NCBI GenBank assembly: GCA_032717465.1 | Contig: CM064732.1 | Span: 29,248,107 to 29,312,106, forward strand | DNA length: 64,000 bases | Source of the DNA: Coenobita brevimanus | Lineage: Eukaryota; Arthropoda; Malacostraca; Decapoda; Coenobitidae | Reading direction: 5' to 3' | Part shown: positions 21,960-33,381 of the stretch, in pieces | Layout: each line of letters begins with the position of its first letter | Position numbering within the stretch: position 1 is the first letter of the stretch | Position numbers and translations under genes: made by a program | Notes under the pieces: model-generated | Told to the model about the DNA's origin: nothing | The model's database searches: none | What the model saw: only the letters and a program-made list of their open reading frames with translations

Positions 21960-24900
21960 CCCCTAAAACGTGGGGCGTCGCATTTGCGACGCTCGCCAAA
22001 AAGGACATAACGGCAGATCGTCGCGTTTGCGATTCGAGTTAATTTTGAATAAACGCGGGCAAGCAGGTTCAAGCTGGTATTGTCTATCAGTACCACCACC
22101 CTTTAGCTACTATTAGTATACTTGACCTTTGTACCACTGACCTCCATTGTTGCCAAGTATCTTTTTTTTTACCCACCCACGCACCGCGGCCCGGCCACCC
22201 TCGCCGTGAAATATGGCAGTGCGTGGACTGCTCAGAAATGTCAATCTGCGCTTTCCTCTCGCAAGCAGTTTATGCTAATTGGAAACGCTTGTTTCCCCAG
22301 TTGTCACACTAGCTTTTTTTCACGCGGTTTGCCCCTGTTTAGCGTCAGTTTACCGCAGGCTTTCAAGGTGACATTATATCGAATTCTAGCTCTTCCGAGT
22401 CAGTGCCTTCAAGCCCTCCGAAAAAGGGCTTTGTGACCTCTACCCCTTCAAAACCCTTACTAGGGAGTGGAAAGGGCCTGAGTGAGTCTGCTATAGGCCT
22501 AGAATTACTGAAAGCCTCTATGAACTATGGTAGTGACGTTGTGGTGTTGTCGAGCCTTGCTGAATCAGACACTTTATTAAGTGCTGAGTCTGAGGTGCAG
22601 GAAGAGACAATTGCTGTGCCTAGCACCTCATCAGGCAAGGCTCCAGTGCAGAAGGGAGTGGCGTATAGCAAGGGGGCCAAGAGGAAGCGAAGTGGTGACC
22701 CCGGTTCCCAGCCATTGTTCTCCTCAGTCCGGCCATTGTCCCCAACCTCAGGTCACGCCGCCGCCGTACCGCCTCGCACCCCCAGCCCCATTCTCTCGTC
22801 ATCTTCATCTGCTGTGCTTTCTCCTGAGTCTTCGGAGTCTCCTTCACCACCTCGGAAGGGAAGTAGGCAGTCTGGTTTTCGTAGAGGTTTCCGTAGGCCA
22901 CGTGTTCATGCTGGCATGAGTTGGAAAGTGTCTCCTAGTGCTAAAATTAGTGGTAAGGTTTATCGCACTAGGCAACTCACCACCCAGCCTACTGCGAGTG
23001 ACCTTGAACCTTCTCCCACTCTCCCCACCACCACCACAACCGCACAGGCCCGACCTAGCTCACCCACTGCCACACGGCCTGCCTCACCCCCCGCCGCACC
23101 CACCCACTCCCAGCCTAGGCAGGGCACTCTGGACGCCTTCGTGTGGTCTGAGGGCTCTGATTTTGTGCCAGAGGATCTGCCCTTTGATTCCACTGGGTGT
23201 GGGATCCAGGCTGACTTCCCTGTCCCCGAGGGTGGTGAATGCTTGGACTACCTGTTGGCCTTCCTGGATGACGAAGTCATGCAGCAGATTTTTACCGAGA
23301 CCAACAGGTACGAAGGACAATGTGCTGCAGTTCGTCAAGGTGAAGGTGCAACGCCATCCATGTCGCGGATGGCAGCATGGGTTCCTGTGACGATCTGGGA
23401 ACTATTTGTATTCATCGGCTTGATGCTTCTGATGCCACATAACTGGAAGCACAAGCTCAAGGAGTACATCTTCGACAAGTACATGACTCAGGATCGTTCC
23501 AGGCAACTCATGACGTACCTTCACTTTGCCAACAACGATGAGCCTTCCCAGACTGACCCCCTATGGAAAGTGAGGGAAATCCTGAACATGATCAAGGACA
23601 AGTTTATGACGTTCCTTCGGCCCTTCAAGAAAGTAGTGATCGACGAGTCCTTGGTTTTGTTCAGGGACCGTCTTCGGTTCGTGCAGTATATTCCAAGCAA
23701 ACGCCATCGCTTTGGAATAAAGTTTTTCGTGCTGTGCGACTGCAAGACGGGGTTCATCCTAGACTTCATTATCTACACCGTCAGCAATGTGGACTTGGAC
23801 AAGACCGACCCCCTTGGATTCTCTGGCTCTGTGGTGAAAGTGCTTCTGGAAAAGTACTTCGGCGGGAATCATGTCCTGTAAACGGACAATTATTATACAG
23901 CACCCAAACTCACCAAGTACCTTTCAGAGCACAGCGTTGGATCCTGTGGCGCTGTCAGGAGCAATAGGGCACACCACCCTGCCTTCCCCGAGGCTGAAAG
24001 ATCAAAGCGGGGAGATGTGCATCTGAAGAAATCAGACAAGATGCTGGCGATACGGTGGCACGACAAGAGGATCGTCAATATGCTCACCACAGTCCACAAG
24101 GGGGAAATGCAAGCCACAGGGAAGGTCGACAGAAGGACTGGCGATCCTGTGATGAAGCCTGATGCTGTATTTGACTACAACGTCAATATGCGGATGGTGG
24201 ACAAGTCCGATGTGATGATCGGAGAAATTGACTGCCTGAGGAGGAACCGGCGCTGGTACAGGAAGGTGTTCTTGCACTTGCTGGATATGTGCATGCTGAA
24301 TGCCTTCATCCTGTACAAGATCAAGAACAGGAAGCCAGCTAACTACTCTCTCAGGCGATTTTCAAAGACTTGAGTCTACCAGCTGCTTCAGCATTTTGGG
24401 CAGGTACTGCCATCAGGTGCCAGGCGCCACTCACAGACACCTCCAGACCACTTACAATGTCAGGACTACCTTCAGCGACACTGCATGGAGCCACTGCCTA
24501 GCACTGCCAAGAGGGGGAAAGCACTGAGGAGGTGCTATGTTTGCAGCCACACAAACCGGCAAGAACGAACTTTTAGACGTACCTCCTTGCAGTGCAAAGA
24601 GTGTCAGATTCCCCTGTACGCTTACCCGTGTTTCTCTGACTACCACAGCCTGAGTAGATATTGAAAATAAGGGTGAAAATATGTAAATAATACTGAGAGT
24701 GACAGTGATACTAGTGTTTAGTTTTCTTGTACATACTGACAGTGACAGTCAGTTGAGTGTAAATTAGTGTATGTAGTTGTAAAAGCACTGACAGTGACAG
24801 TGATTTCAGTGTGAATTATTGTACATAGTAATAATATAAGTATTGAGAGTGACAGTCACTCCAGTGTAAGAAGTTGAAAGCATATTTTTCTATTCTATGT

Positions 24901-25639
24901 TATGACAGTGACAGTTTGGTGTGTAGAAAATATTATTTTTATAAGTAATGACAGTGACACTGATGAATTAGGCACTAAACTGACAGCGAGAGTGAAAGTG
25001 AGCGATAGAAATGAAGTGCGAGCGGCCGACAGGAGCGAGAATAAAGTGACTGGCGTAAGGCAGAATAAAATCGCGCCGCGGTGGTCTTTCTCATTCCCGC
25101 TTCACAATACTGGCAGTGACAGTGATTTTTATGGCCATAATAGTGACTTGCGAGCCTTTGGGAAGTACTATGATGGAAAGTAATGTAGTATACATGTTTT
25201 TAGCTGTGAAAAGGGAAATGTTTGTTCAGTGACGGGAAGACCGCCGCCGCGCTGCATGTCGGCTGTACGCTCCGTTGATTGTAGCCTTATTTTCAGTGCG
25301 TATTGTACAAATACGGATTCCAAACTACCTGTACATTGTAGTATAAAGTGTACTGTGACAGACTGAGGCTGTGGTAGAGGGGAAACCGGGTTGCTGGAGG
25401 TGTGAAAATGAAGATTTTGTTACCCAAATTTGCAAGTCTCCACAAGTCCTTGGATAGTCCACGAAGGCTCAACACCTGTCTCAGGAGAAAGCTGAATGTA
25501 AGTACTATCTGCCATAAAAATTATAATGTTCTAAGGTTAATCTCTGATTTTTGGCAAATATTTTCCTACAGGTACTCAGACCGCGATACAACCCCGCCAC
25601 AGGGGGGGGGATCGGCTGTCGATGGCCGCGCTTTAGGGG
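21960..25639 (+). mobile_element. piggyBac element, autonomous type, nearly intact
   Basis: TTAA flanks both ends (21956-21959, 25640-25643). The termini CCCCTAAAACGTGG and inverted CCCCTAAAGCGCGG match at 12 of 14 bases. A perfect 8-base stem, GCGTCGCATTTGCGACGC, lies just inside the left end (21975-21992). The 3' non-coding part has many AGTGACAGTGA-type repeats (24690-25130). The target is the TTAA that Tigger 2 retains undisturbed (GTCTTAAATAGGTG), so insertion was precise. Confidence 0.94.
22403..24664 (+). pseudogene. piggyBac transposase with two nonsense codons
   Basis: One frame of 753 codons runs to TGA at 24662, broken only by TAA at 23879 and TGA at 24371. The N-terminal 230 residues are Ser/Pro-rich and low complexity. 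The DDD triad is visible: VVIDESLVLFRDRL, then TDNYYTAPKL directly after the first stop, then YNVNMRMVDKSD. The end is a cysteine-rich finger (CYVCSHTN, CKECQIP, YPCFSDYH) as in other piggyBac proteins. There is no clear ATG; the frame is open upstream of 22403 to about 22370, with a possible splice acceptor near 22352, so the true start is uncertain. Confidence 0.92.
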
Positions 25640-25800
25640 TTAAATAAGTGTTATGTATGTCCAGAGGGAGTTGTATAGGTGTTTTTCTGAGTTAGGGTCC
25701 ATAAGTACAAGTCCAGGAGGCTGGGGCCCACTATTTGGACGGGACCACTTTCCAGACATGCCTTTGGCTATATACATCGGACTGTGGAGGGATTACTGTA

Positions 25801-26222
25801 TAATTCCAGCTATGACATATGGTTGTGAGACTTGGAAACTGACCAAATCGATGGAAAATAAATTAATTCGTTCTCAGAAAGCAATGGAAAGGTCAATGTT
25901 GGGAATATCATTAAGAGACAGGAAAAGATCAACTTGCGTGAGAGAGCAGACTTAAGTCAAAGATATTATAGAAGTTATAAAAGAACAGAAATGGAGGTGG
26001 GCAGGCCATGTAGCAAGAATAAGGGATAATCAATGGAGCAAGAGGTTGACTGACTGGACACCAAGAGACTGTAAGTGTAGTAGAAAAAGGCCAGACAGGA
26101 GGTGGGGGGATGAGACAGAGAAATTTGCAGGGAAAAAGTGGCAAAGATTGGCTCAGTCAAGGAATTCAAGGAGAAGGTTAGGGGAGGCCTTTGTGGACTT
26201 GTAATGGCTGATGATGATGATT
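25801..26222 (+). mobile_element. RTE-type LINE family C, right half
   Basis: It resumes the LINE interrupted at 15118: PAMTYGCETWKLTKSMENKL, RSQKAMERSMLGISLRDRKR, then after a frameshift WRWAGHVARIRDN and RPDRRWGDE, ending in a (GATGAT) tail at about 26207-26220. Order and tail match the 3' part of BovB/RTE proteins. With 14442-15118 it gives about 1.1 kb of a 5'-truncated copy. Confidence 0.88.
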
Positions 26223-26237
26223 ATACAGTATACTGCA

Positions 26238-26240
<3 letters not shown>

Positions 26241-26281
<41 letters not shown>
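26241..26281. repeat. (TA)n microsatellite
   Basis: A TA run following the GAT tail of RTE-C. Confidence 0.95.
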
Positions 26282-26283
<2 letters not shown>

Positions 26284-26304
26284 CCAAACCTCACGTGCTC
26301 CCTA

Positions 26305-26411
26305 CGTGTCAAGTGGGTTGGTGGAGGGTTAGTGTCCCTCCCTGTAAAACAAATAACTCAGAGTCAAATGGCCACCCCGTACGGGCTTATGGCGTCTGGG
26401 AAAAGATAGAC
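26305..26411 (+). mobile_element. SINE-like short element made of RTE-A ends
   Basis: AAGTGGGTTGGTGGAGGGTT and GTCCCTCCCTGTAAAACAA resemble the RTE-A 5' leader. They are joined after about 20 bases to GGCCACCCCGTACGGGCTTA and TGGCGTCTGGGAAAAGATAG, the RTE-A 3' terminus. It has no protein frame. The same joined structure occurs at 52194-52290, so it is a family and not a one-off deletion. Confidence 0.65.
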
Positions 26412-26441
26412 AGATAGATAGATAGATATACATACATACAG

Positions 26442-26502
<61 letters not shown>

Positions 26503-26504
26503 TA
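26404..26504. repeat. (GATA)n and (TA)n microsatellite
   Basis: It grows out of the GATA tail of the short RTE-A-type element. Confidence 0.9.
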
Positions 26505-26655
26505 CACAGAAATCTCTCCAATATTCCGATGTAATACAGCCAAAGCCATGTCTGGAAGTGGGATCAACTGGATACTGGGACCCTGCCTCCTGGACTGGTA
26601 CTTATGCTCCCTAACCCAAACTAATGCAGAATACCACCTACATAACTTTCCTATA
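26505..26655. other. Short segment without recognised content
   Basis: No repeat family or coding signal was recognised between the TA run and the 5'-truncated RTE-A copy 2. Confidence 0.4.
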
Positions 26656-28826
26656 GAGTGGAAAGGTTACAAGAGGATGAGAAAAAGGCAGAGTATAAGA
26701 GAGAAGTGGAGGAACGATTGGGTAAATATGAACTGGAGCAGATGGGGGACGTGGAAGGTGTGTGCCAGATGTTCACAGAAGAAATATGTGCAGCATGTGA
26801 TTTGGTGTGTGGGGTGAAAAGAAGATGGAAGGGGGTGCAAGGAACAGCATGGTGGTATGAAGAGGTGAGACAGGCTGTGGCACAAAAGAAGAAAGCATAC
26901 AATGAATGGATGAGAAATAGGGGCATGGAAGAAGTTGAGAGGCGGAAGAAAGAGTTATATGTAGAAAGGAAGAGAGAGGTGAAAAGATTAGTTAGAGAGA
27001 GTAAAAAGAGAGTGGATGAGGAATTTGGAAGGAATTTGAGTGTAAAGTGGAGGGAATGTAAGAAAATGTTATGGAAAGAGGTGAAGAAAGTAAGACAGGG
27101 TGGCAGTGTAGTAGGGGAGTGAAAGATAAAAATGGTAGATTACTAGTGGAGAAGGGAGAAAAAGTGAGCAGATGGAGAGAACACTTTAAAGAATTGTTGA
27201 ACATAGAGAATGGAAATAATGTGAGTATAAGTGGCTGGGGAATGACTGGGAGAAGGAGGGAGGTGAGAAGACAGGAAGAAATCAGTAGGATAGAAGTTGC
27301 GGATGCAATGAAGAAAGTCAAATTGGGGAAAGCCCCAGGAATTGATGGAGTGTGTGGTGAAATGCTGAAGCATGGGGGAGAGACAGCAGCAGAATGGATG
27401 TGGAAGATGTGCAGATTGGCCTGGGAGGAATGTAGAGTCCCGGAGGATTGGAAGTCAGGTATAATTATTCCCTTGTTCAAAGGAAATGGGGAGAAAGAAG
27501 TGTGTGGTAATCAAAGGGGCATTGTCTTCTTAGTGTAATAGAAAAAGTGTATGGTAGGATACTTATTGACAGAGTTAGGAAAATAACAGAGGAATTAGTT
27601 GGAGAAGAACAGGGAGGCTTTAGGAAGGGAAGAGGCTGTGTGGATTTAGATCTTTAGTGGAAAAGTTTTTAGAAAGGGGAAAGACGTTGTAAGCAGGCTT
27701 CATGAATTTGGAGAAAGCATATGACAGGGTGGATAGACAAGGATTGTGGAAAGTATTAAGAATATATGGAGTAGATGGGAAGTTGTTGAATGCTGTGAAG
27801 AGTATGTATGATGGTGCTAAGGCTGCAGTGCTTGTGGATGGTGAACTAAGTGAATTTTTCTCTTTGAAGATTGGGTTGAAACAGGGATGTGTCATGTCTC
27901 CATGGTTGTTCAATCTGTACATGGAAGGGGTATTAAAAGAGATAGAAGGTAAGGCAGTGGATGTTGGAGTGGCCCTAGTGAGAGAGAATAGTGTTTGGAA
28001 ACTCCCTGTGCTGTTGTTTGCAGATGATACTGTGTTGTTAAGTGAAGACAAAAGGGGAGCTGCAAGGCTTGGTGGATGAGTTTGGAAGAGTGTGTAAGAA
28101 ACGGAATCTAAAGGTGAATGTAGGGAGAGTAAAGTGATGGTCTTTGAGAGAGGTGAAGTCAGTGAATGTACAGTGAGGCTGAATGGTGAGGAAGTGGAAA
28201 ATGTGAGTATGTTTAAGTACTTGAGGAGTGTGATGAGTAAGGATGGAAGTTTGGAGGGTGAAGTGCTTGAAAGGGTACAACAAGGAAGAAAGGTTGCTGG
28301 TTCCATGAATGCAGTGATAAGAAACAGGGAAGTGGGCATGGAAGCGAAAGGGTTACTGCATGACACTATTGTGATACCAACTCTAACGTATGGAAGTGAA
28401 GCTTGGACGTTGTTGGAAGGACACAAGTCAAGAGCGAGAGCAGTGGAAATAAGTTATTTATGAGGAGCCTGTGGTGTCACTTGGAGAGACAGGCTGACAA
28501 ATGAGGATATAAAGGAGCATTGTGGTGTGGATGTGGATGTGATAGGAAGTGTTAGGAGGAACACACTGAGGTGGTTTGGCCATGTGGAGAGGATGGAGGG
28601 TGAAAGACTGACGAAGAGAGTGTATGTGAGTGAGGTGGAGGGGAGAAGAGGGAGGGGGAGGCCGAGGATGAGATGGAGGGATGGGGTGGAGAGGTATATG
28701 AGAGAGGGGGGTGTGAGTTGGGAGCAGGGCAGTGAAATGGTGGGGGACAGGGCGACGTGGAGGCAATTTGTTTGTGGCCACTCCGTATGGGATTAAAGCG
28801 TCTGGCAACAGATAGATAAACAGGTA
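26656..28826 (+). mobile_element. RTE-type LINE family A, copy 2, 5' truncated
   Basis: It aligns with copy 1 from about 3601 to the 3' end, finishing GCGTCTGGCAACAGATAGA. The endonuclease is absent because of 5' truncation at 26656. Confidence 0.9.
26658..28796 (+). pseudogene. RTE-A reverse transcriptase, broken (copy 2)
   Basis: RT fragment with KAPGIDGVCGEML, EKAYDRVDRQGLW, KQGCVMSPWLFNLYMEGVLK and the canonical FADDTVLL at about 28016, unlike copies 1 and 3, which have FAYD. After it come LTYGSEAW, WFGHVERM and RGRPRMRWRDG. Small deletions shift the frame near 27115, 27530, 27650 and 28050-28130, and a stop occurs at 28461. It is inactive, but its catalytic box is closer to the ancestral state. 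Confidence 0.88.
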
Positions 28827-28849
28827 GATAACTCCCTACCGGACATGCA

Positions 28850-29213
28850 TATTTCTTAACAATGCACAACACTGAAAATTCCTATGTTGTCTAGTGGCGA
28901 GGTATTGTAGTTTATTCACTGTTTATTCACAAAAACAAGCACGTGCGGCATCCACTGCGATGAGCATCTAGTCATGATGGTAGTTAGGCGGTAACTGGGG
29001 AGGGAAGGAAGCAAGGGGTGAAAGGGCCGCACAAAAACACAGCTGGTCAACACTGTGCACCAAGTTCAAATTATGGTTGAAAAAAAATTTGGATTTTCTT
29101 TTGCTTTTTTACATTTATTGGCCCTATTGACGTTCCGAAGGCCCGGGCCCAAAATGTCCGGACATTTGCGTGTCCAGGTACTGGTCGTCCGGATATTAAA
29201 GAGATTACTGTAT
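28850..29213 (-). mobile_element. Tigger-family MITE fragment
   Basis: On the minus strand it begins CAGTAATCTCTTTAATATCC at 29213, with TA outside, as in the Tigger termini. Its left part (AGTGGCGAGGTATTGYAGTT, TTATTCACTGTTTATTCAC) matches the inverted 53560-53640 segment of Tigger 3. It is a deletion derivative without coding sequence; its other end merges into unique sequence near 28850. Confidence 0.7.
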
Positions 29214-29985
29214 AGATATACCGTACACTGTAAATAAATATTATTTCCCTCATAGTAAATAGAGTTGGAGGCATCTTTCAAGAAAGATTTAAATTTACTT
29301 TCATCACCATAAACACACTGCAAATGACGACAACAAGATGCAGTCTAAATTCTAAGAGCTAAAAAGAGGGTGCACAGCCTCCATCTAAAACATACAGTAC
29401 CTTCTTCCAAAGCCACTGATATCTTGTGCACTTGTGTGAGCTAGTGCTTGACATTTTGATTATGCGTGTGTAGGGAATCTATGCAGGCACCAGTTTTGTT
29501 TATAAATGCTGGTCTTACCACAATGATTTGCATGCATCTTCCCTCAGTACAATATAGGGAGGAAGATGAACATAAATCCCTCCAACAGAGTCTGGTCAGT
29601 GTGGTGCCACCGGACTCATTATGAGTGGAAGATTGGTTTCTGGCCCTTGTAACCCCACCCCTTTTATTTTTCACTCTACATCCTTCTTTTGGAGGCACCT
29701 TTCAGAAAGTCTACACACCAAGTGGAGGGAATGCAAAAGCAAAAACAAATATTCAGACTGTGTCTTGTGCAGTATGCAAGCGCCGTCTCATGCAATCATC
29801 TGATGTTCCCTTGTACTGGACAGTGCCCAATCACTGTGAGGTGTGGGGAAGAGTGTGGAGGTTTGGTTCCTGGAAAGATGGCACATTTGAGTCTCTACAC
29901 CCAGTTAAGAGGGGCACTATAGTAGATCCCACATCATCTCGTTATGTCGTTACCACCCAGCACTGAAAATAGTTTCCTGAGTTAC
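29214..29985. other. Intronic stretch without recognised gene
   Basis: Open frames occur (for example 29625-29966 plus) but show no known motif, no matching splice pattern and no relation to the MON2 exons. The origin of this stretch is unknown. Confidence 0.4.
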
Positions 29986-30192
29986 AGGAAACCAATAGCT
30001 TCTTCACTCAGTGTAGAACCACCCGAAGTGGACAGAAAGGTATTAAAAAATGACAGGAAGGATGGCAGAAATAGGAAATGGGATAGGGGACTGAATGGGA
30101 AGGCTGCCCAAGATCAAGCAGCTTGGAGAGCTGCCATTAGGTGACTAAGGGCCAAGCACTCAAACATACTGGAGCTTTTATAAACAATATAA
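29986..30192 (+). mobile_element. PHD-finger LINE family, 3' fragment
   Basis: It ends with coding sequence for GLNGKAAQDQAAWRAAIR and a stop, the same C-terminus as at 61650-61702, followed by AAGCACTCAAACATACTGGA and an A-rich tail. It is 5' truncated. Confidence 0.7.
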
Positions 30193-30533
30193 TGATATAA
30201 TAAAACAAGGGCAGACTCAGCACCATGTGAGTGGATGATGGACACCACCACCTACTACCAGGTGTAGACTGTTGGAGGAAAATATCTAGGATGGCACACT
30301 AGGTGTTTCCAGGATGATGGCAAGGATTTGGGTCCCAACATGTTGTGAAACAGAAACCCCAATCTCCTTATCAACATTCTCTATTCATCCTGGGAGTACT
30401 ACCTGTTCAAATTTTACTACAGCCTCTCCACAGAAGTGGTTACGTAACAGCAAATAAGAAACAAGACAAAGTTAACTCTAGAGGATACGTCTTTACCTCC
30501 AATAATGTTGTTCTAAGCTCTACTAATGAATTA
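30193..30533. other. Intronic stretch without recognised gene
   Basis: No coding signal, terminal repeat or repeat match was seen. Confidence 0.4.
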
Positions 30534-31333
30534 CAGTCGACCCTCACTCTGTGCAGTCAATGTACAGTATCATGAGAAATTACTACACAAACTGAATTAT
30601 GCAAATCTTTCCTTAAAAAACACTTTTTTGGGGGGTTGGGGCTAACGTGTCCAAGAAAATCAAAACATTTTCCCAATGTCCCACTTTTGGTCTTTCTGAA
30701 AACTGCACCCACCCACCCCTTCTCAAACACACAGATAAAAACACAGTGACCATTAATACTGACTGAATAAGAGTATACAGTGATCAGCTGGATATCGCGC
30801 ATAACTGGTATGTACTGAGCTTTGTGCGTGTTAATGAGAATGCACGATATTGAAAGAGCAGAACCTACGGGATATATCCAAATTGGTACCAGACATCCAA
30901 CTCGTAAATCCAAATTTTCCCTTTTACAACAATTTAAACCCACTAAATATATACACACTGATATGTTAAGCATCAGAAACACAAAGGCATGGTTAGGTTA
31001 ACAAAAAGTGATAAAATGGGCACAATAAGGATGAAATGCATACCACAGAGACCTGAGATGGGATTGAGGTAAGGGATTTTGAAGCTAGGGGGTGGAAAAT
31101 TACTGATTTCCACCACCTGGGACTAACTCCTCAAGTAGGGCCTCAGTTCTGAATCCCTCAAAGCCATCTGAAACCATAAATACTGAAATATCATTGTCAG
31201 CACAAACCAGCTCAGGTGTGCAATAATGTTTTTTAGCCAAAAAATGTACAATAACAGCAGGAGTCCAGACTTTCATCTTGCAGTGATAGCAAAAACTGCT
31301 ATAACGAAGAGTGCAACAAACAAGGGATCACTG
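30534..31333. mobile_element. Possible pogo-type MITE
   Basis: The left edge CAGTCGACCCTCACTCTGTG and the inverted right edge CAGTGATCCCTTGTTTGTTG share a CAGT..A/CCC framework and are both flanked by TA. There is no coding sequence. The terminal match is weak, so this is a tentative call. Confidence 0.4.
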
Positions 31334-31357
31334 TAACGGTACTAAGTAGCCAATAAC

Positions 31358-32930
31358 TTTTTTTTTTTTTTTAAATAACAGAATGGAGGAAGGAAAAACA
31401 AATGAATAAAAAAAAAATAACCCATACACCAGATTACTGGTGTCCTCTGTTCATAAAATATCTATAACAGTTAGACTTGAACAGCTGTGGGTTGAAATTT
31501 GGAGGGAAACAACTCTGGGGAAGCGAGTTCCAGAGAGATGCAGTTCAGGGAATGAAAGAATTCTGATAGGCAAAAGTTCTGCAATATGGCTAAATGACAT
31601 TCCAGTCATGAGCGCTACCAGATGACCGTGTAGCACGAGGGAAGGCATGGAGAGGTGGCACCATGGACGCAACTTCGTCTGAGCATTTACCAAATACAGT
31701 ATCTGTAAAATAATGCAAGGGAGGCAACATTCCTTCTTACTTGCAGGGGAGGTAGTTTATTTGTAATGGCAGGGTTGTTAATAATTCTAACAGCTTTGTT
31801 CTGAATTTTGTCTAGTTGTTTTAATGCAAACTCTCCACATCCATTCCACAAGGGTGAGCAATATTTAAGCTGAGAGCACACATGACTCTTATAAATTATA
31901 GCTAACTGCTCATCAGCGAAGAAGTTACGGACTCTGTACAATAATCCAAGTTTCATTGAGGCGGTGTTAGCAAGTGATCTGACATGAGAGGTCCAGCTGA
32001 GGGCACTGTTAAGTGAGACACCAAGAATTTCAATACTTTTGGAGATGGGAATACTAGTAGCACTGAAGGTAATGTACGAATCTGGCAATATCTGTCTATT
32101 AGTAAATTGTATATACTTAGTTTTATTAGCATTAAAAGCGACAAGGTTGTATACTGATTGTAGATAGGTCTTGATTTATGGAGATGGCTGTACTGAGTTG
32201 AGAGGTAGAGATATTAGACTTTGTAAATGGGTGTCTGAGTGTGAATGAACTATGTAGTGTTGAGTCATCTGCGTATGAGTGGATGGGATTGTGGGTGACA
32301 GATAAGAGATTATTAATATGAACCAGGAATAGGGTTGGCGCCAGAACTGATCCCTGCAGCACGCCTGCATTAACTGAGTGGAAATTGGAATATACCGGTA
32401 CATCATCTACTTTTACTCTTATTTTCCTGTCACTAAGATATGAAGAAATCAAAGGAACAAAAGATGTTAGTCCATAGCAAGGGAGTTTGGACAGCAGGGA
32501 ATGGTGCATACTCTGTTGAAAGTTTTAGAAATATCAAGAGCTACAGCACGAGTTTCTCCATGTAGATCAATTGATTGATGGATGGTATAAGTTAGGAGAT
32601 TGAGTATGTCAATGGTGGATCTTTCAAGGCAAAAACCATATTGTCAATCACTAATTAAGTTGTTGGATTCAAGATGTTTACCAATGTGCTTATTAAATAA
32701 AGTTTCAAATACCTTACCAAGAGAAGATGTGACAGCTATTAGTCTGTAATCAGGGGGGGTCAGACGAACTACCTTTCTTCGGAAGTGGGTGGATATTGGC
32801 TTCTTTCCATGAAATTAGGAATAAAGAAGTATGTATGCATTGTCTGAATAATTTAGCTAGAACAGAGGCAAGTTCAGGAGAACACTTTTTCAAAACAATT
32901 GGTGGATTTCCATCTGGGCCTGGAAGTATA
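31358..32930 (-). mobile_element. Jockey/I-group LINE fragment with poly(A) tail
   Basis: A minus-strand element with a poly(A) tail (T-run at about 31359-31373 on the plus strand), 5' truncated at the GPDG motif near 32925. A poly(A) tail and the RT sequence separate it from the RTE and CR1 elements here. Clade placement within Jockey/I/Outcast-type LINEs is not resolved. Confidence 0.8.
31440..32930 (-). pseudogene. Jockey/I-group reverse transcriptase remnant
   Basis: Across several frames: GPDG, SPELASVLAKLFRQCI, DYRLIAVTSSLGKVFETLFN, AVALDISKTFNRV, LLSKLPCYGL, NAGVLQGSVLAPTLFLVHIN, HSYADDSTLHSS, EILGVSLNSALSWTSHV, KYCSPLWNGCG, then YQNSFIP and WNSLPQSC near the end. RT motifs are in the expected order and YADD is intact. 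At least four frame changes and several stops make it non-functional. Confidence 0.85.
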
Positions 32931-33381
32931 ACCCACCAATAAGTAGAATTTTAACTCGCCTCAACACCCTCGAGTGCTGAGGACAGGCCTCAAAGCCCTC
33001 AAAGTCACTCCCCGAATATTATAAGTGTCAGTCAGGAAGAAATGAATGTTAGTTAGGTATTCTGCCCTGCAAAATGTTTTAGTTGCCGTGCAAAATGAGT
33101 TAGGATAGAGACTGATAGTACTGTGTACAACACGTTTTGTGCCAACAGAACCTGCACAAAACAATAAATAAAATTCAACGTGTTCATTGTTTTCATAAGT
33201 AATACTGTATTGTACACTAAACAAATGAAATTCTTTTAGAAATAAAAGTAGTAGCCTGGGATAAATACATAGTATCTATAGGGAACTCCCAAATTACTAT
33301 ACCTGAGATCTAATGATAAATGTATGTACAATAACTACTGTATGTTCTTCCCAAATTTTAAGTGTGATGACAGTTTCAGAC
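32931..33381. other. Start of the MON2 intron, no element recognised
   Basis: Unique-looking A+T-rich sequence between the upstream MON2 exon and the LINE fragment. Confidence 0.45.

Larger units (their letters stand above)
15121..25798 (+). mobile_element. Tigger 1, carrying CR1 and piggyBac insertions
   Basis: The left end CAGTAATCCCCGTACTATTC and the inverted right end CAGTAATCCCTCCACAGTCC are flanked by TA (15119-15120, 25799-25800), splitting RTE-C. Comparison with Tigger 2 (47374-51910) shows a CR1 LINE inserted at 15377-19508 in the 5' region and a piggyBac element at the TTAA of the 3' region (21956). Without these it would be about 2.9 kb. Confidence 0.92.
12869..33381 (-). other. 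20.5-kb intron of the MON2-like gene
   Basis: The interval between the two MON2 exons begins with GT (33381-33380) and ends with AG (12870-12869) on the minus strand. The upstream exon ends in AG and the downstream exon starts in C, giving an AGC serine codon and an unbroken match to MON2 across the junction. Nearly all of the intron is transposons and microsatellites. The stretch 12870-13436 has no recognised element except a two-unit 36-base repeat near 13034. Confidence 0.78.

Noticed and set aside
22122..22436. Separate gene upstream of the piggyBac transposase
   Set aside because: Lies inside the piggyBac 5' region, shows no family match, and overlaps the transposase frame; at most part of its 5' untranslated sequence or a lost exon.
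29625..29966. Exon-like plus-strand frame in the MON2 intron
   Set aside because: No recognisable motif, no convincing splice sites, and strand opposite to MON2.
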